A DNA stretch of 64,000 bases from Streptomyces sp. B21-083 (GCF_036898825.1 NZ_JARUND010000002.1:4712001-4776000); one strand, 5' to 3'; shown: positions 35,868-45,443, counted from the stretch's first letter. The notes: a model not told the origin generated them from the sequence alone. A program made the numbers and translations.

Positions 35868-37319
35868 GTGGCCACCCCCCGCACCGCCACCCGCAAGCTC
35901 CTCGACCGGCTCTCGCTGCCCGAGCGGACGTACGTCGCGGAGGCCCTGCGGACCGAGACCGTCGGTGGGGTGCTGCTGCTCGTCGCCGCGATCGCCGCGC
36001 TGATCTGGGCGAACAGCCCGATCAAGGACACCTACGAGGCGGTCCTCGACCTTCATGTGGGGCCCGCCGCCCTCGGGCTCGACCTCTCCCTCCAGCACTG
36101 GGCCGCCGACGGACTGCTCGCGGTCTTCTTCTTCGTCGCCGGTATCGAACTCAAGCGCGAACTCGTGGCCGGGGATCTGCGCGACCCGAGGGCCGCCGCA
36201 CTGCCCGTCGTCGCCGCCCTGTGCGGAATGGCCGTACCGGCGCTCGTCTACACCCTCACCAACGTCACCGGTGGCGGTTCGCTCGCCGGCTGGGCCGTGC
36301 CCACGGCCACCGACATCGCCTTCGCACTCGCCGTGCTCGCCGTCATCGGTACGTCCCTGCCCAGTGCCCTGCGCGCGTTCCTGCTCACGCTCGCCGTCGT
36401 CGACGACCTCTTCGCCATCCTGATCATCGCGGTCTTCTTCACCGACGAGCTGAACTTCGCCGCGCTGGGCGGCGCGCTCGTCGGCCTCGCCGTCTTCTGG
36501 GTGCTGCTGCGCAAGGGCGTACGCGGGTGGTACGTGTACGTCCCGCTCGCGCTGGTCATCTGGGGGCTGATGTACAACAGCGGCATCCACGCCACCATCG
36601 CCGGTGTCTCGATGGGCCTGATGCTGCGATGCACGACCCGCACCGAGGACGGGGAGAAGTGGTCGCCCGGCGAGCACGTCGAGCATCTGGTGCGGCCCCT
36701 GTCGGCCGGCCTCGCCGTACCGTTGTTCGCCCTGTTCAGCGCGGGTGTCTCGGTGTCCGGCGGGGTGCTGAAGGACGTGTTCGCGCAGCCCGAGACGCTC
36801 GGGGTCGTGCTCGGGCTCGTCGTCGGGAAGACGGTCGGGATCTTCGGGGGGACCTGGCTGACGGCCCGTTTCACCCGCGCCTCGCTCAGCGACGACCTCG
36901 CCTGGGCCGACGTCTTCGCCGTCGCCTCGCTCGCCGGGATCGGGTTCACCGTCTCGCTGCTGATCGGTGAACTCGCGTTCGACGGCGACCCCGCGCTCAC
37001 CGACGAGGTCAAGGCCGCCGTCCTGACCGGCTCGCTCATCGCCGCGCTCGCCGCGACCGTGCTGCTGAAGGTACGGAACGCCAGATACCGCAGGCTCTGC
37101 GAAGCGGAGGAGCGCGACGACGACCTCGACGGCATCCCCGACATCTATGAGGACCACGATCCGGCGTACCACCTGCGCATGGCCGACATCTACGAGGGGA
37201 AGGCGGCAGAACACCGGCGCATCGCCGGGCTCAGGGCCGCCGAACGGGAGGCCGCCGAGCGGGACCGGCTTGCCGAAGTGGCGGGCGGGGCGGGCGACGA
37301 GGGTGACGGTCCGGCATGA
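35868..37319 (+). CDS. nhaA: Na+/H+ antiporter NhaA
   Basis: Inner-membrane antiporter that exports Na+ for protons. About 12 membrane helices are present. The key acidic pair is in TLAVVDDLFAILIIAVFF, matching Asp163-Asp164 of E. coli NhaA, and the unwound-helix region is PTATDIAFALAVLAVIG. A charged C-terminal tail of about 70 residues is rich in Glu, Asp and Arg. The start is GTG 35868, seven bases after GGAGG; the longer frame from 35808 would translate the structured leader. The gene follows acs. Confidence 0.94.
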   Translation: MATPRTATRKLLDRLSLPERTYVAEALRTETVGGVLLLVAAIAALIWANSPIKDTYEAVLDLHVGPAALGLDLSLQHWAADGLLAVFFFVAGIELKRELVAGDLRDPRAAALPVVAALCGMAVPALVYTLTNVTGGGSLAGWAVPTATDIAFALAVLAVIGTSLPSALRAFLLTLAVVDDLFAILIIAVFFTDELNFAALGGALVGLAVFWVLLRKGVRGWYVYVPLALVIWGLMYNSGIHATIAGVSMGLMLRCTTRTEDGEKWSPGEHVEHLVRPLSAGLAVPLFALFSAGVSVSGGVLKDVFAQPETLGVVLGLVVGKTVGIFGGTWLTARFTRASLSDDLAWADVFAVASLAGIGFTVSLLIGELAFDGDPALTDEVKAAVLTGSLIAALAATVLLKVRNARYRRLCEAEERDDDLDGIPDIYEDHDPAYHLRMADIYEGKAAEHRRIAGLRAAEREAAERDRLAEVAGGAGDEGDGPA

Positions 37320-37416
37320 TCTGACACGTAGACGTCAGACACATGGTCAGGTGCGTACGCCAGGCGCGTACGTTCAGACAGTTGAGCAAGACGACCAAGA
37401 CAACAGGGAGATCTCG

Positions 37417-37893
37417 ATGAGCGCACCCGACGGCAGCCCGGTCGGCGCCGAACGCAGCATCGGCCAGTTGTTCGCCTCGGCGACGACCGAGATGTCCGCG
37501 CTGGTGCACGACGAGATCGCACTGGCGAAAGCCCAGCTCAAGCAGGATGTGAAGCGCGGCGCGACGAGCGGTGGCGCGTTCACGGTGGCCGGCGCCGTAC
37601 TGCTGTTCTCCCTGCCGATGCTCAACTTCGCGCTGGCGTACGCCATCCGGACCTGGAGCGACTGGAACCTCGCGGTCTGCTTCCTGCTGTCGTTCGCCGC
37701 GAACGTCCTCGTCGCCCTCCTCCTGGTGCTGGTCGGCGTCGTCTTCGCGAAGAAGGCCAAGAAGAGCAAGGGCCCGCAGAAGGTCGCCGCGTCCATGAAG
37801 GAGACGGCGGGCGTCCTCCAGAAGGCCAAGCCGCACCCCCGGCCCGTCCCGGTGAGTGACGCGGTCGAGGTTGTGGCACGCTCGTCCTCATGA
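37417..37893 (+). CDS. Phage-holin-family (holin-X) small membrane protein
   Basis: A 158-residue protein of the actinobacterial 'phage holin family' group (DUF1469-like). An amphipathic, acidic N-terminus (IGQLFASATTEMSALVHDEI) is followed by two transmembrane helices (GGAFTVAGAVLLFSLPML and NLAVCFLLSFAANVLVALLL), then a Lys-rich cytoplasmic tail. AGGGAG upstream of ATG 37417 fixes the start. Despite the name, no phage genes surround it. It overlaps the hydrolase gene by four bases (ATGA). Confidence 0.85.
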   Translation: MSAPDGSPVGAERSIGQLFASATTEMSALVHDEIALAKAQLKQDVKRGATSGGAFTVAGAVLLFSLPMLNFALAYAIRTWSDWNLAVCFLLSFAANVLVALLLVLVGVVFAKKAKKSKGPQKVAASMKETAGVLQKAKPHPRPVPVSDAVEVVARSSS

Positions 37894-38855
37894 CGGACCC
37901 CGCCACACCCCCGGCGCCCCCCTCATCGACGCAGCCCGCCTCGGCCGTACGGCTCGACCTTCCCGGCGGGCGCGAGGTGATCCACCGGGATGTCGCCGCG
38001 AACGGCGCCCGGTTCCACATCGCCGAGCTGGGCGACGGGCCGCTGGTGATGCTCGTGCACGGGTTCCCGCAGTTCTGGTGGACCTGGCGGCACCAGCTCG
38101 CCGCCCTCGCCGACGCCGGTTTCCGGGCCGTCGCCATGGACCTGCGGGGCGTGGGCGGCAGCGACCGTACGCCCCGGGGTTACGACCCCGCGAACCTCGC
38201 CCTCGACATCACGGGCGTCGTACGGTCCCTGGGCGAGCCCGATGCCGCGCTGGTCGGGCACGACCTGGGCGGATACCTGGCGTGGACGGCCGCGGTGATG
38301 CGCCCCAAGCTGGTCCGGCGGCTCGTGGTGTCCTCCATGCCCCACCCCCGGCGCTGGCGCTCGGCGATGCTCTCCGACGTCAAGCAGACGGCCGCCGGTT
38401 CCTACATCTGGGGGTTCCAGCGGCCCTGGCTCCCGGAGCGGCAGCTCGTCGCGGACGACGGGGCACTCGTCGCCCGGCTGATCCGGGACTGGTCGGGGCC
38501 GCGGCTGCCGGACGACGAGGCGGTGGAGGCGTACCGCGCGGCCATGTGCATCCCGTCCACCGCGCACTGTGCGATCGAGCCGTACCGCTGGATGGTCCGC
38601 TCGATGGCGCGTCCGGACGGCATCCAGTTCAACCGGCGCATGAAGCGGCCGGTGCGGGTGCCGACGCTGCATCTGCACGGTTCACTCGATCCGGTGCTGC
38701 GCACACGCAGCGCGGCCGGCTCCGGGGAGTACGTCGAAGCACCGTACCGCTGGCGCCTGTTCGACGGACTGGGGCACTTCCCGCACGAGGAGGATCCGGT
38801 CGCCTTCTCGACGGAACTGGTGAACTGGCTGAAGGACCCCGAACCTGACCGGTGA
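37890..38855 (+). CDS. Alpha/beta hydrolase, epoxide hydrolase-like
   Basis: A 321-residue alpha/beta-hydrolase. The oxyanion segment is HGFPQFWWTWRHQL, and the nucleophile elbow is GHDLGG with Asp, the choice typical of epoxide hydrolases and dehalogenases rather than Ser esterases. The catalytic His lies in GLGHFPHEEDP. The substrate is unknown. It is translationally coupled to the holin-like gene, so both probably act in one process; the equivalent gene pair is kept near marP in mycobacteria. Confidence 0.85.
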   Translation: MTDPATPPAPPSSTQPASAVRLDLPGGREVIHRDVAANGARFHIAELGDGPLVMLVHGFPQFWWTWRHQLAALADAGFRAVAMDLRGVGGSDRTPRGYDPANLALDITGVVRSLGEPDAALVGHDLGGYLAWTAAVMRPKLVRRLVVSSMPHPRRWRSAMLSDVKQTAAGSYIWGFQRPWLPERQLVADDGALVARLIRDWSGPRLPDDEAVEAYRAAMCIPSTAHCAIEPYRWMVRSMARPDGIQFNRRMKRPVRVPTLHLHGSLDPVLRTRSAAGSGEYVEAPYRWRLFDGLGHFPHEEDPVAFSTELVNWLKDPEPDR

Positions 38856-39247
38856 GCAGACCGGTGACCCGACCCGTAATCGGACGGATGATCGGACCGA
38901 ACGACCGGACCGGTGACCGTGTCGGCACGGCCGGTATCCGGGAACGGGAACAGCTGTACTACGAACGGCCAATTGCCCGGCGCATAGGCCAATTCGGGGC
39001 CCGTGGGGCGGTTATCGACCTTGGGGCAGGGGCAGACGTCGGGGTATGGGCTGGACGCACGACTACAGTGACGCACCACGCAATCGCCGCTCGGGCCACG
39101 GCCTGAGCTCCCACCAAGGAGGTTCCCCGCACCTCGCGGGGACGGACCTGAGGGTGGGAATCCCGCGCATCCTGCGCCGCCGGGCCCGTTGGGTTTCGGT
39201 GCGCCTGCGCCATCCCCGCCCCTGAACCCGGTACCTCCGTACCCGGC
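38856..39247. other. Convergent gap with no supported gene
   Basis: About 390 bases between converging genes. The left part holds three near-copies of GACCGGTGAC within 80 bases. The right part has small GC-rich hairpins such as CCCCGCACCTCGCGGGG (about 39128) and CCGGTACCTCCGTACCCGG (about 39227) that may terminate marP. No convincing coding frame. Confidence 0.45.
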
Positions 39248-40456
39248 TCAGAGCGCGCAGCTGTCGCTGTCCACCTGCTGGTTGGCGGTACGCCCCTCGG
39301 CGATGTCCTGCTGGATCTCATCCGCCGTGAGCGCGTAACCGGTGTCCGGGTCGTCGAGGGACTTCGCGAAGACCACGCCGTACACCTTGCCGTCGGGCGT
39401 GAGCAGCGGGCCGCCGGAGTTGCCCTGGCGGACGGTCGCGTACAGGGAGTAGACATCGCGGCGGACCGTGCCGCGGTGGTAGATGTCCGGGCCGCTGGCC
39501 GTGATGCGACCACGCACGCGCGCGGGACGGACGTCGTACGACCCGTTCTCCGGGAAGCCGGCGACGATCGCGCTCTTTCCGCTGTTCGCGTCCTCGGTCG
39601 AGAACTGCAGCGCGGGCGCTCGCAGATCGGGTACGTCGAGGACGGCGATGTCGCGCTCCCAGTCGTAGAGGACGACCGTCGCGTCGTACTTCCTGCCCTT
39701 GCCGCCTATCTGGACGGTGGGCTCGTCGACGCCGCCGACCACGTGCGCGTTGGTCATCACGCGCCGCCGGCCGAAGACGAAGCCGCTGCCCTCCAGGACC
39801 TTGCCGCAGCTCTGGGCGGTGCCCATGACCTTGACGATGGAACGCTGGGCGTCGACGGCGACCGCGCTGTTGGCGAGCGCGGGGTCGGGCGGGTCGACGT
39901 CCTTGATGGGCTCGTCGGAGAACGGGCTGAAGACCTGTGGGAAGCCGTTCTGCGCGAGGACCGAGGTGAAGTCCTTGAACCAGCTGTCGGCGTCGGAGGG
40001 CAGTACCTCCTGCACCCCGGCCAGCACCTTGGAGCCGCGGACCTCCTTGCCCACCGTGGGCATCGTGGTCTGCGCGAGGGCGGCGCCGATCAGCCAGGCG
40101 ACCAGGAGCATCGCGACGACGTTGACGAGGGCCCCGCCGGTCGCGTCGAGGGCGCGGGCGGGCGACCAGGTGATGAATCGGCGCAGCTTGTTGCCGAGGT
40201 GGGTGGTCAGGGCCTGGCCGACGGACGCGCAGACGATCACGATGACGACCGCGACGACGGCGGCGGTCGTGTTCACCTCGGCCTCGTCGGTCACGCCGTC
40301 CCAGACGACGGGCAGCAGATAGACGGCGACGAGACCGCCGCCGAGGAAGCCGATCACCGACAGGATGCCGACGACGAACCCCTGGCGGTAGCCCACGATC
40401 GCGAACCACACGGCGGCGACCAGCAACAAGATGTCCAGCACGTTCACGAGGGCCAC
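39248..40456 (-). CDS. marP: MarP-type membrane serine protease (CvpA-trypsin fusion)
   Basis: Membrane-bound periplasmic protease. Residues 1-130 hold four transmembrane segments of the CvpA/colicin V production type. The protease domain has a trypsin-like triad: His238 (TNAHVVGG), Asp269 (WERDIAVLDV) and Ser347 (RQGNSGGPL). Two cysteines, near CGKVLEGSG and at the C-terminus (DSDSCAL), may form the disulfide known in mycobacterial MarP, which is needed for acid resistance. It lies directly after the nudix gene with four bases between them, the mycobacterial Rv3672c-Rv3671c order. Confidence 0.93.
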   Translation of the reverse strand: MALVNVLDILLLVAAVWFAIVGYRQGFVVGILSVIGFLGGGLVAVYLLPVVWDGVTDEAEVNTTAAVVAVVIVIVCASVGQALTTHLGNKLRRFITWSPARALDATGGALVNVVAMLLVAWLIGAALAQTTMPTVGKEVRGSKVLAGVQEVLPSDADSWFKDFTSVLAQNGFPQVFSPFSDEPIKDVDPPDPALANSAVAVDAQRSIVKVMGTAQSCGKVLEGSGFVFGRRRVMTNAHVVGGVDEPTVQIGGKGRKYDATVVLYDWERDIAVLDVPDLRAPALQFSTEDANSGKSAIVAGFPENGSYDVRPARVRGRITASGPDIYHRGTVRRDVYSLYATVRQGNSGGPLLTPDGKVYGVVFAKSLDDPDTGYALTADEIQQDIAEGRTANQQVDSDSCAL

Positions 40457-40460
40457 CCTG

Positions 40461-41237
40461 TCACGCGCGCCAGTCGAGCGGGACCTGCTTGTTTCTGTCC
40501 CAGGGACGCTCCCAGCCCGCGTAGTGCAGCAGACGGTCGATCACCCCGGCCGTGAAGCCCCACACGAGGGCCGATTCGACCATAAATGCCGGACCCCTGT
40601 AGCCACTTGGGTGCATGGCGGTCGCACGGTTGGCCGGATTCGTGAGATCCGACACGGGGACCGTGAAGACCCGGGCCGTCTCGTTCGGGTCGACGACCCC
40701 GACCGGCGTCGGCTCGCGCCACCAGCCCAGCACGGGCGTGACGACGAAGCCGCTCACCGGGATGTAGAGCTTGGGCAGTACGCCGAAGAGCTGGACCCCG
40801 GAAGGATCGAGCCCGGTCTCCTCCTCGGCCTCGCGCAACGCGGCCCGCAACGGGCCGTCGCCCTGCGGATCACCGTCCTCGGGATCGAGGGCGCCGCCGG
40901 GGAAGGACGGCTGACCGGCGTGGGAGCGCAGCGAACTGGCCCGCTCCATGAGCAGCAGCTCGGGCGCGACTTCGCCGTCTCCGACGCCTTCACCGGTGAC
41001 GCCGTCCTCATCGCCGACCCTGTCCCCGCCGTCTCCGGTCTTTCTGTCGCCCTCCCCGAAGAGGATCAGTACGGCGGACTGACGGCCCGCGCCGTCCTCG
41101 GGCGGCAGGAAGCGGCTCAGCTGAAGCGGCTCGACCGTCTCGACGGCGTGCACCACCGGATCGAGCCAGCCGGGCAGGCCCACCTTGCTGAGCGTCGCCT
41201 CGCCCCGTCGTGTGTTGCTCGCGCGCGTCACCGCCAC
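40461..41237 (-). CDS. Nudix hydrolase, CoA pyrophosphatase-like (NudL)
   Basis: Predicted to cleave CoA or its derivatives. The nudix box is complete (GGALDPEDGDPQGDGPLRAA continuing REAEEETGL), with a flanking LLMERASSLRSHAGQPSFPG that matches the NudL/CoAse signature. A Gly/Asp/Glu-rich insert (about residues 62-90) is unusual. At 258 residues it is of normal size. It forms a two-gene unit with marP. Confidence 0.9.
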   Translation of the reverse strand: MAVTRASNTRRGEATLSKVGLPGWLDPVVHAVETVEPLQLSRFLPPEDGAGRQSAVLILFGEGDRKTGDGGDRVGDEDGVTGEGVGDGEVAPELLLMERASSLRSHAGQPSFPGGALDPEDGDPQGDGPLRAALREAEEETGLDPSGVQLFGVLPKLYIPVSGFVVTPVLGWWREPTPVGVVDPNETARVFTVPVSDLTNPANRATAMHPSGYRGPAFMVESALVWGFTAGVIDRLLHYAGWERPWDRNKQVPLDWRA

Positions 41238-41319
41238 CCCCGTTCTGCTGCTTTCAACGCCTGCGGCTGCCCCGTTGGTTCCGCCGATGCCACCTGGCTC
41301 CCAGGCGGCACCGCGGGCC

Positions 41320-42321
41320 TCATCCGGCCCCCAGCGGCGGCGCCGGGATGCCGCCCGCGTCGAGGTACGCCTGCGGCGGGTTCAGCCGCTGGCCGGGGAA
41401 GCCGCCCTTCTCGTACTTCAGGAGCTTCTGGGCCTTCTCCGGGTCCGTCTCGCCCTCCCCGTACGCCGGGCAGAGCGGGGCGAGCGGGCAGGCGCCGCAG
41501 GCGGGCTTGCGGGCGTGGCAGATACGGCGGCCATGGAAGATCACGTGATGCGAGAGCATCGTCCAGTCGCTCTTGGGGAAGAGCGCGCCGACGGCCGCCT
41601 CGATCTTGTCCGGGTCCTTCTCCGCCGTCCACTGCCAGCGGTGCACGAGCCGCTGGAAGTGCGTGTCCACGGTGATTCCGGGGCGCCCGAAGGCGTTGCC
41701 GAGTACGACGAAGGCGGTCTTACGGCCCACACCTGGGAGTTTGACGAGGTCTTCGAGCCGGCCGGGCACCTCGCCGCCGAACTCCTCCGACAGGGCCTTC
41801 GACAGCCCTATGACGGACCTGGTCTTGGCCCGGAAGAAGCCGGTCGGGCGCAGGATCTCCTCGACCTCCTCGGGGTTGGCGACGGCCAGGTCCTCGGGGG
41901 TGGGGTACTTGGCGAAGAGGGCGGGGGTGGTCTGGTTGACCCGCAGGTCGGTGGTCTGGGCCGACAGGACCGTGGCGACGAGGAGTTGGAAGGAGTTCTC
42001 GAAGTCCAGCTCGGGGTGGGCATACGGATAGACCTCGGCGAGCTCCCGGTCGATCCGGCGAGCACGCCGGACGAGAGCGGTGCGTGACTCATCGCGGGGC
42101 GGCGGCTTCGGGGCGGCGGTCTTGGAAGCGGCGGCCCTGGAGACAGGCTTCGTGGTGACCGGCTTCGCGGGCGCGGCTCTCTTCACCGGCGCGGCTTCCC
42201 ACACCGGTCCAGCCGGTCCCGTCGATCCCGCAGACCCCTCCTCCAGGGCCCCGTTCGCGGTCGTCCCAGCCCGCTCGGTCGCCCCGGTCACCTTCTTGGC
42301 GGCTTTCTCCACCGACATCAC
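41320..42321 (-). CDS. nth: Endonuclease III (DNA glycosylase/AP lyase)
   Basis: Base-excision repair enzyme that removes oxidised pyrimidines. The helix-hairpin-helix reads [18 protein letters not shown], where Lys is the catalytic nucleophile, and the catalytic Asp is in [11 protein letters not shown] [4Fe-4S] cluster motif is [17 protein letters not shown] (Cys-X6-Cys-X2-Cys-X5-Cys). The first 95 residues form an extra Ala/Lys/Thr-rich basic region absent from E. coli Nth. ATGs at 42321 and 42318 are the first starts. Divergent from crp. Confidence 0.95.
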   Translation of the reverse strand: MMSVEKAAKKVTGATERAGTTANGALEEGSAGSTGPAGPVWEAAPVKRAAPAKPVTTKPVSRAAASKTAAPKPPPRDESRTALVRRARRIDRELAEVYPYAHPELDFENSFQLLVATVLSAQTTDLRVNQTTPALFAKYPTPEDLAVANPEEVEEILRPTGFFRAKTRSVIGLSKALSEEFGGEVPGRLEDLVKLPGVGRKTAFVVLGNAFGRPGITVDTHFQRLVHRWQWTAEKDPDKIEAAVGALFPKSDWTMLSHHVIFHGRRICHARKPACGACPLAPLCPAYGEGETDPEKAQKLLKYEKGGFPGQRLNPPQAYLDAGGIPAPPLGAG

Positions 42322-42544
42322 CTCTGCCGCTTTCTACGCATTCCGGCCCCCACCCGTACCCTGTTCGCCCACAGCGGAATCGCACCCTGCGGCCACCCGC
42401 TCAGCCCCCTCGGCCTGTGCTCCCACCGGCGATTTGGACACCCGGCCAGCCTAGAGCCCGGCACTGACATCCGCCCCGGACCCTGGAGATCGGCGCCCAA
42501 TTGGCCCCCTGCCACACTGGTGGGGACACCCGTGCGGCATCCTT

Positions 42545-42556
42545 GTGACAGATCAC
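42545..42556. promoter_or_regulatory. Candidate Crp-binding site upstream of crp
   Basis: GTGACAGATCAC is a perfect GTGA-N4-TCAC palindrome and fits the GTG-N6-CAC pattern of actinobacterial Crp sites. It lies 90 bases before the crp start in the nth-crp divergent gap, so it could serve autoregulation and nth. Binding is not shown. Confidence 0.5.
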
Positions 42557-42645
42557 ACTGTTTGGACCGTCCGGCAAGATGGGGAACACGGTCCCCGTTA
42601 ACCGGGGAGCAAGATCCCCTGAGCAGGTCGACAAGGAGAGAACTC

Positions 42646-43320
42646 GTGGACGACGTTCTGCGGCGCGCCCCGCTCTTCGCGGCGCTCGATGACGAGCAGG
42701 CCGCGGAGCTCCGCGCCTCCATGAGTGAGGTGACCCTCGCGCGCGGTGACGCCCTTTTTCACGAGGGCGACCCGGGTGACCGGCTCTACGTGGTCACCGA
42801 GGGCAAGGTCAAGCTTCACCGCACGTCCCCGGACGGGCGCGAGAACATGCTGGCCGTCCTCGGCCCCGGTGAGCTGATCGGCGAGCTGTCGCTGTTCGAC
42901 CCGGGCCCGCGCACCGCCACGGCCACCGCACTGACCGAGGTCAAGCTGCTCGGCCTCGGCCACGGCGACCTCCAGCCCTGGCTGAACGCCCGCCCCGAGG
43001 TGGCTGCCGCGCTCCTGCGCGCCGTCGCCCGGCGCCTGCGCAAGACCAACGACCAGATGTCCGACCTGGTCTTCTCCGACGTGCCGGGCCGTGTCGCGCG
43101 TGCCCTGCTCGACCTCTCGCGCCGCTTCGGCGTGCAGTCGGAGGAGGGCATCCACGTCGTGCACGATCTGACGCAGGAGGAGCTGGCACAGCTCGTCGGC
43201 GCCTCCCGCGAGACGGTCAACAAGGCGCTCGCCGACTTCGCCGGCCGCGGCTGGCTGCGCCTGGAGGCGCGCGCCGTGATCCTGCTGGACGTGGAGCGGC
43301 TGGCGAAGCGTTCGCGTTAG
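42646..43320 (+). CDS. crp: Cyclic-AMP receptor protein Crp
   Basis: Global regulator of germination, development and antibiotic production in Streptomyces. The N-terminal cyclic-nucleotide domain has the phosphate-binding cassette GELIGELSLFDPGPRTATAT, a long dimer helix, and a C-terminal winged helix with TQEELAQLVGASRETVNKAL. Its 224 residues equal the length of S. coelicolor Crp. The GTG at 42646 is fixed by AAGGAG nine bases upstream; longer frames lack a site. A strong terminator follows. Confidence 0.95.
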   Translation: MDDVLRRAPLFAALDDEQAAELRASMSEVTLARGDALFHEGDPGDRLYVVTEGKVKLHRTSPDGRENMLAVLGPGELIGELSLFDPGPRTATATALTEVKLLGLGHGDLQPWLNARPEVAAALLRAVARRLRKTNDQMSDLVFSDVPGRVARALLDLSRRFGVQSEEGIHVVHDLTQEELAQLVGASRETVNKALADFAGRGWLRLEARAVILLDVERLAKRSR

Positions 43321-43341
43321 CCGGGAGCCGTCCGTACGTAC

Positions 43342-43375
43342 GAGAGGGGCCCTGCCGCACGGCGGGGCCCCTCTC
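43342..43375 (+). terminator. Terminator of crp
   Basis: GAGAGGGGCCC-TGCC pairs with GGCG-GGGCCCCTCTC: an 11-bp outer stem with a further GC extension. It starts 22 bases after the crp stop. Confidence 0.85.
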
Positions 43376-43449
43376 GCATTCGACGGGTTCACCGGGGCGG
43401 GGGCCACGCGGTGACGAGAACGTGTCGCACGGAACCAAGGGGTGGGTGG

Positions 43450-44541
43450 ATGCACCAGGACAAAGCGCCCGAGTCGGTCTGGGAGGCCGCACCGGAGCCC
43501 GCGAAACGCAGGTTGCGCCTCTTCCGCCGGGACCCGGAGGCGCAGACGCTGTGGCAGTCCGAGTTCGAGCAGCAGGACCTGGGCGAGCCGCTGGGCCTGT
43601 GGGCGACGGACCAGGCAGTGGCCCTGGCCCGCTTCGACCGCGTGACCGCGTACGCACCGGCGACCGGTGAGCCTCTCTGGACCTGGCAGCCGCCGGACCA
43701 GGACGTGATCGTCGGGGCCTCCCAGGACTCCCAGGACGGCCTGGGAGTCGTCCTGCACCACGACGACGGCGAGGGGGACGCCACGCACGTCCGCCTCACC
43801 GCCCTCGACCTCGGCTCCGGAGCCGTGGCCTGGTCGCGCGAGCAGCCGAAGGACCGGCTGGGACACGTCGGCGCCGACCACGCGCGCGGGTTGGCGATCG
43901 GCGGCGGCCGGATGGCCACCGTCTCCCGCGAAAAGTCGGACGCGCCGCCGGTCGTCCGCTGCCTCGACGCGCGCACCGGCACCGTCCAGTGGGAGCGGTC
44001 GCTCCCGGACCACTGGGGCGACTCCTTCTCCGTCCTGGCGGCCGACCCGCCCGTTCTGTGCGTCCTGTCCGTTCACGAGAGCGGCAACCGCTCCCGGCCC
44101 CGGCTGTACGTGGTGCGCGAGGACGGGGAGTGGTATGTCGAACTTCCGGCCGGATACAAGGACTTCGGCCCCGCCGTCGCCGTCGTCGGGGACATGCTCG
44201 CCGTCGGACTCGAACCGGACGACCCCGTCGGCGACGACGAGAAGAGCGCCGACACGGTCCTGCGCGCCTACTCCGTCCCGACCGGCGAGCAGCTCTGGGA
44301 GTGGCGCACCGATCACGGCCGTACGCTCCATCCGCTGGCCCACCGCGGGTACCTCATGGTGGGCAACGGCTACGGCAGCCGGGTGACCGTCCTCGACCCC
44401 GCCGACGGCCGGGTCGTCGCGGAGCGCAGACTGCCCGGCTTCAGCTACCGGGCCCGGTACGCCGCCTGGGACGACCGCCTGGCCGTGGTGTGCCACGCGG
44501 TGAGCGAGACCCGGCGCGTGCGCGTGTTCCGCTGGAAGTGA
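43450..44541 (+). CDS. PQQ-like beta-propeller protein
   Basis: A 363-residue protein with repeating blades of the PQQ/quinoprotein type: VTAYAPATGEPLWTWQ, VRCLDARTGTVQWERS, LRAYSVPTGEQLWEW, and VTVLDPADGRVVAERR. No signal peptide is present, so it is cytosolic. Blades end in Trp-containing strands but enzyme residues for PQQ are not evident. ATG 43450 follows GGTGGGTGG. The stop overlaps the GTG of the nucleotidyltransferase gene (GTGA), so the pair is coupled and probably functions together. Confidence 0.75.
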   Translation: MHQDKAPESVWEAAPEPAKRRLRLFRRDPEAQTLWQSEFEQQDLGEPLGLWATDQAVALARFDRVTAYAPATGEPLWTWQPPDQDVIVGASQDSQDGLGVVLHHDDGEGDATHVRLTALDLGSGAVAWSREQPKDRLGHVGADHARGLAIGGGRMATVSREKSDAPPVVRCLDARTGTVQWERSLPDHWGDSFSVLAADPPVLCVLSVHESGNRSRPRLYVVREDGEWYVELPAGYKDFGPAVAVVGDMLAVGLEPDDPVGDDEKSADTVLRAYSVPTGEQLWEWRTDHGRTLHPLAHRGYLMVGNGYGSRVTVLDPADGRVVAERRLPGFSYRARYAAWDDRLAVVCHAVSETRRVRVFRWK

Positions 44542-45398
44542 CGGAGGCGACGTACGTGTACGGGGCGGCGCCGCGTCCGGGGCTGGACGAGCAGGGGTTC
44601 ATCGCGCGTGAGGGCTCCCTCGCGCGCGTGCCGCCCGCCTTCCGGCCCGTCGTCAGTACGGCCCTCGGCCAGGTCGTCGACGTGTTCGGGACACGGCTGC
44701 ACAGCGCGTACGTCTACGGGTCGATCCCGCGCGGCACCGCGCGCGTGGGACACAGCGACCTGGATCTGCTGCTCGCCCTGCGCGAGGAGCCCACAGAGGC
44801 GGACCGGGCGGCGGCCGGCGCGCTGGACTCAGCGCTCGACAGCGAGTTCGACCAGATTGACGGCTCCGGCACGCTGCTGGTCTCCCGGGCCCAGGTGCTG
44901 AGCGACCTGGAGAGGCACGACCTGGGCTGGTTCGTGGCCTGCCTCTGCACGCCCCTCCACGGCGAGGACCTCGCCGAGCAGCTGCCCCGGTACCGCCCCG
45001 ACTCCCTCCTCGCCCGCGAGACCAACGGCGACCTGGCCCTGTGCCTCCCCCGCTGGCGGCGCCTGATCGCCGAGGCGACCGCCCCGGGGGCTCCTCCGGG
45101 GGCGGTACGCGCACGCGTGCGGGGCATTTCGCGCCGCCTGGTGCGCACCGGCTTCACGCTCGTCATGCCTCGCTGGGAGGGCTGGACGAGCGACCTGTAC
45201 GAGATGGCCGAGGCGTTCGCCGTGTACTACCCGGAGTGGGGCCCACGCATGAGGGAGGCGGCGGCGCTGGGCCAGGAGCCGACGGACGATCCGGCTGTCC
45301 TGCGGTCCTTCCTGTGCTCGCACGTCGAGGAGCTGGGTGCGTGGCTGAATGAGGAGTACGCGCGCGTGCACGGCGTCAAGGCACCCCGGCCTGGCTGA
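44538..45398 (+). CDS. Nucleotidyltransferase-domain protein
   Basis: A 286-residue protein with the polymerase-beta-like signature GSIPRGTARVGHSDLDLLLA (about residues 59-78): GS then two metal-binding Asp in SDLDL. A third acidic position may be in FDQIDGSG. The C-terminal half is helical, as in aminoglycoside nucleotidyltransferases or MNT proteins. The substrate is unknown. The GTG start at 44538 overlaps the propeller gene stop by four bases. No HEPN partner gene is adjacent, so a MNT-HEPN toxin pair is unlikely. Confidence 0.82.
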   Translation: MTEATYVYGAAPRPGLDEQGFIAREGSLARVPPAFRPVVSTALGQVVDVFGTRLHSAYVYGSIPRGTARVGHSDLDLLLALREEPTEADRAAAGALDSALDSEFDQIDGSGTLLVSRAQVLSDLERHDLGWFVACLCTPLHGEDLAEQLPRYRPDSLLARETNGDLALCLPRWRRLIAEATAPGAPPGAVRARVRGISRRLVRTGFTLVMPRWEGWTSDLYEMAEAFAVYYPEWGPRMREAAALGQEPTDDPAVLRSFLCSHVEELGAWLNEEYARVHGVKAPRPG

Positions 45399-45443
45399 CA
45401 GCGGCCAGCGGCTGAGCGACTGAATGGCCGACTGGCGGAGTGG

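Noticed and set aside
37417..37893. Prophage lysis gene (holin)
   Set aside because: Family name only; no endolysin, capsid or tail genes nearby and the gene is coupled to a hydrolase in a conserved setting.
44538..45398. MNT half of a MNT-HEPN toxin-antitoxin pair
   Set aside because: Protein is much longer than MNT antitoxins and no HEPN gene is adjacent.
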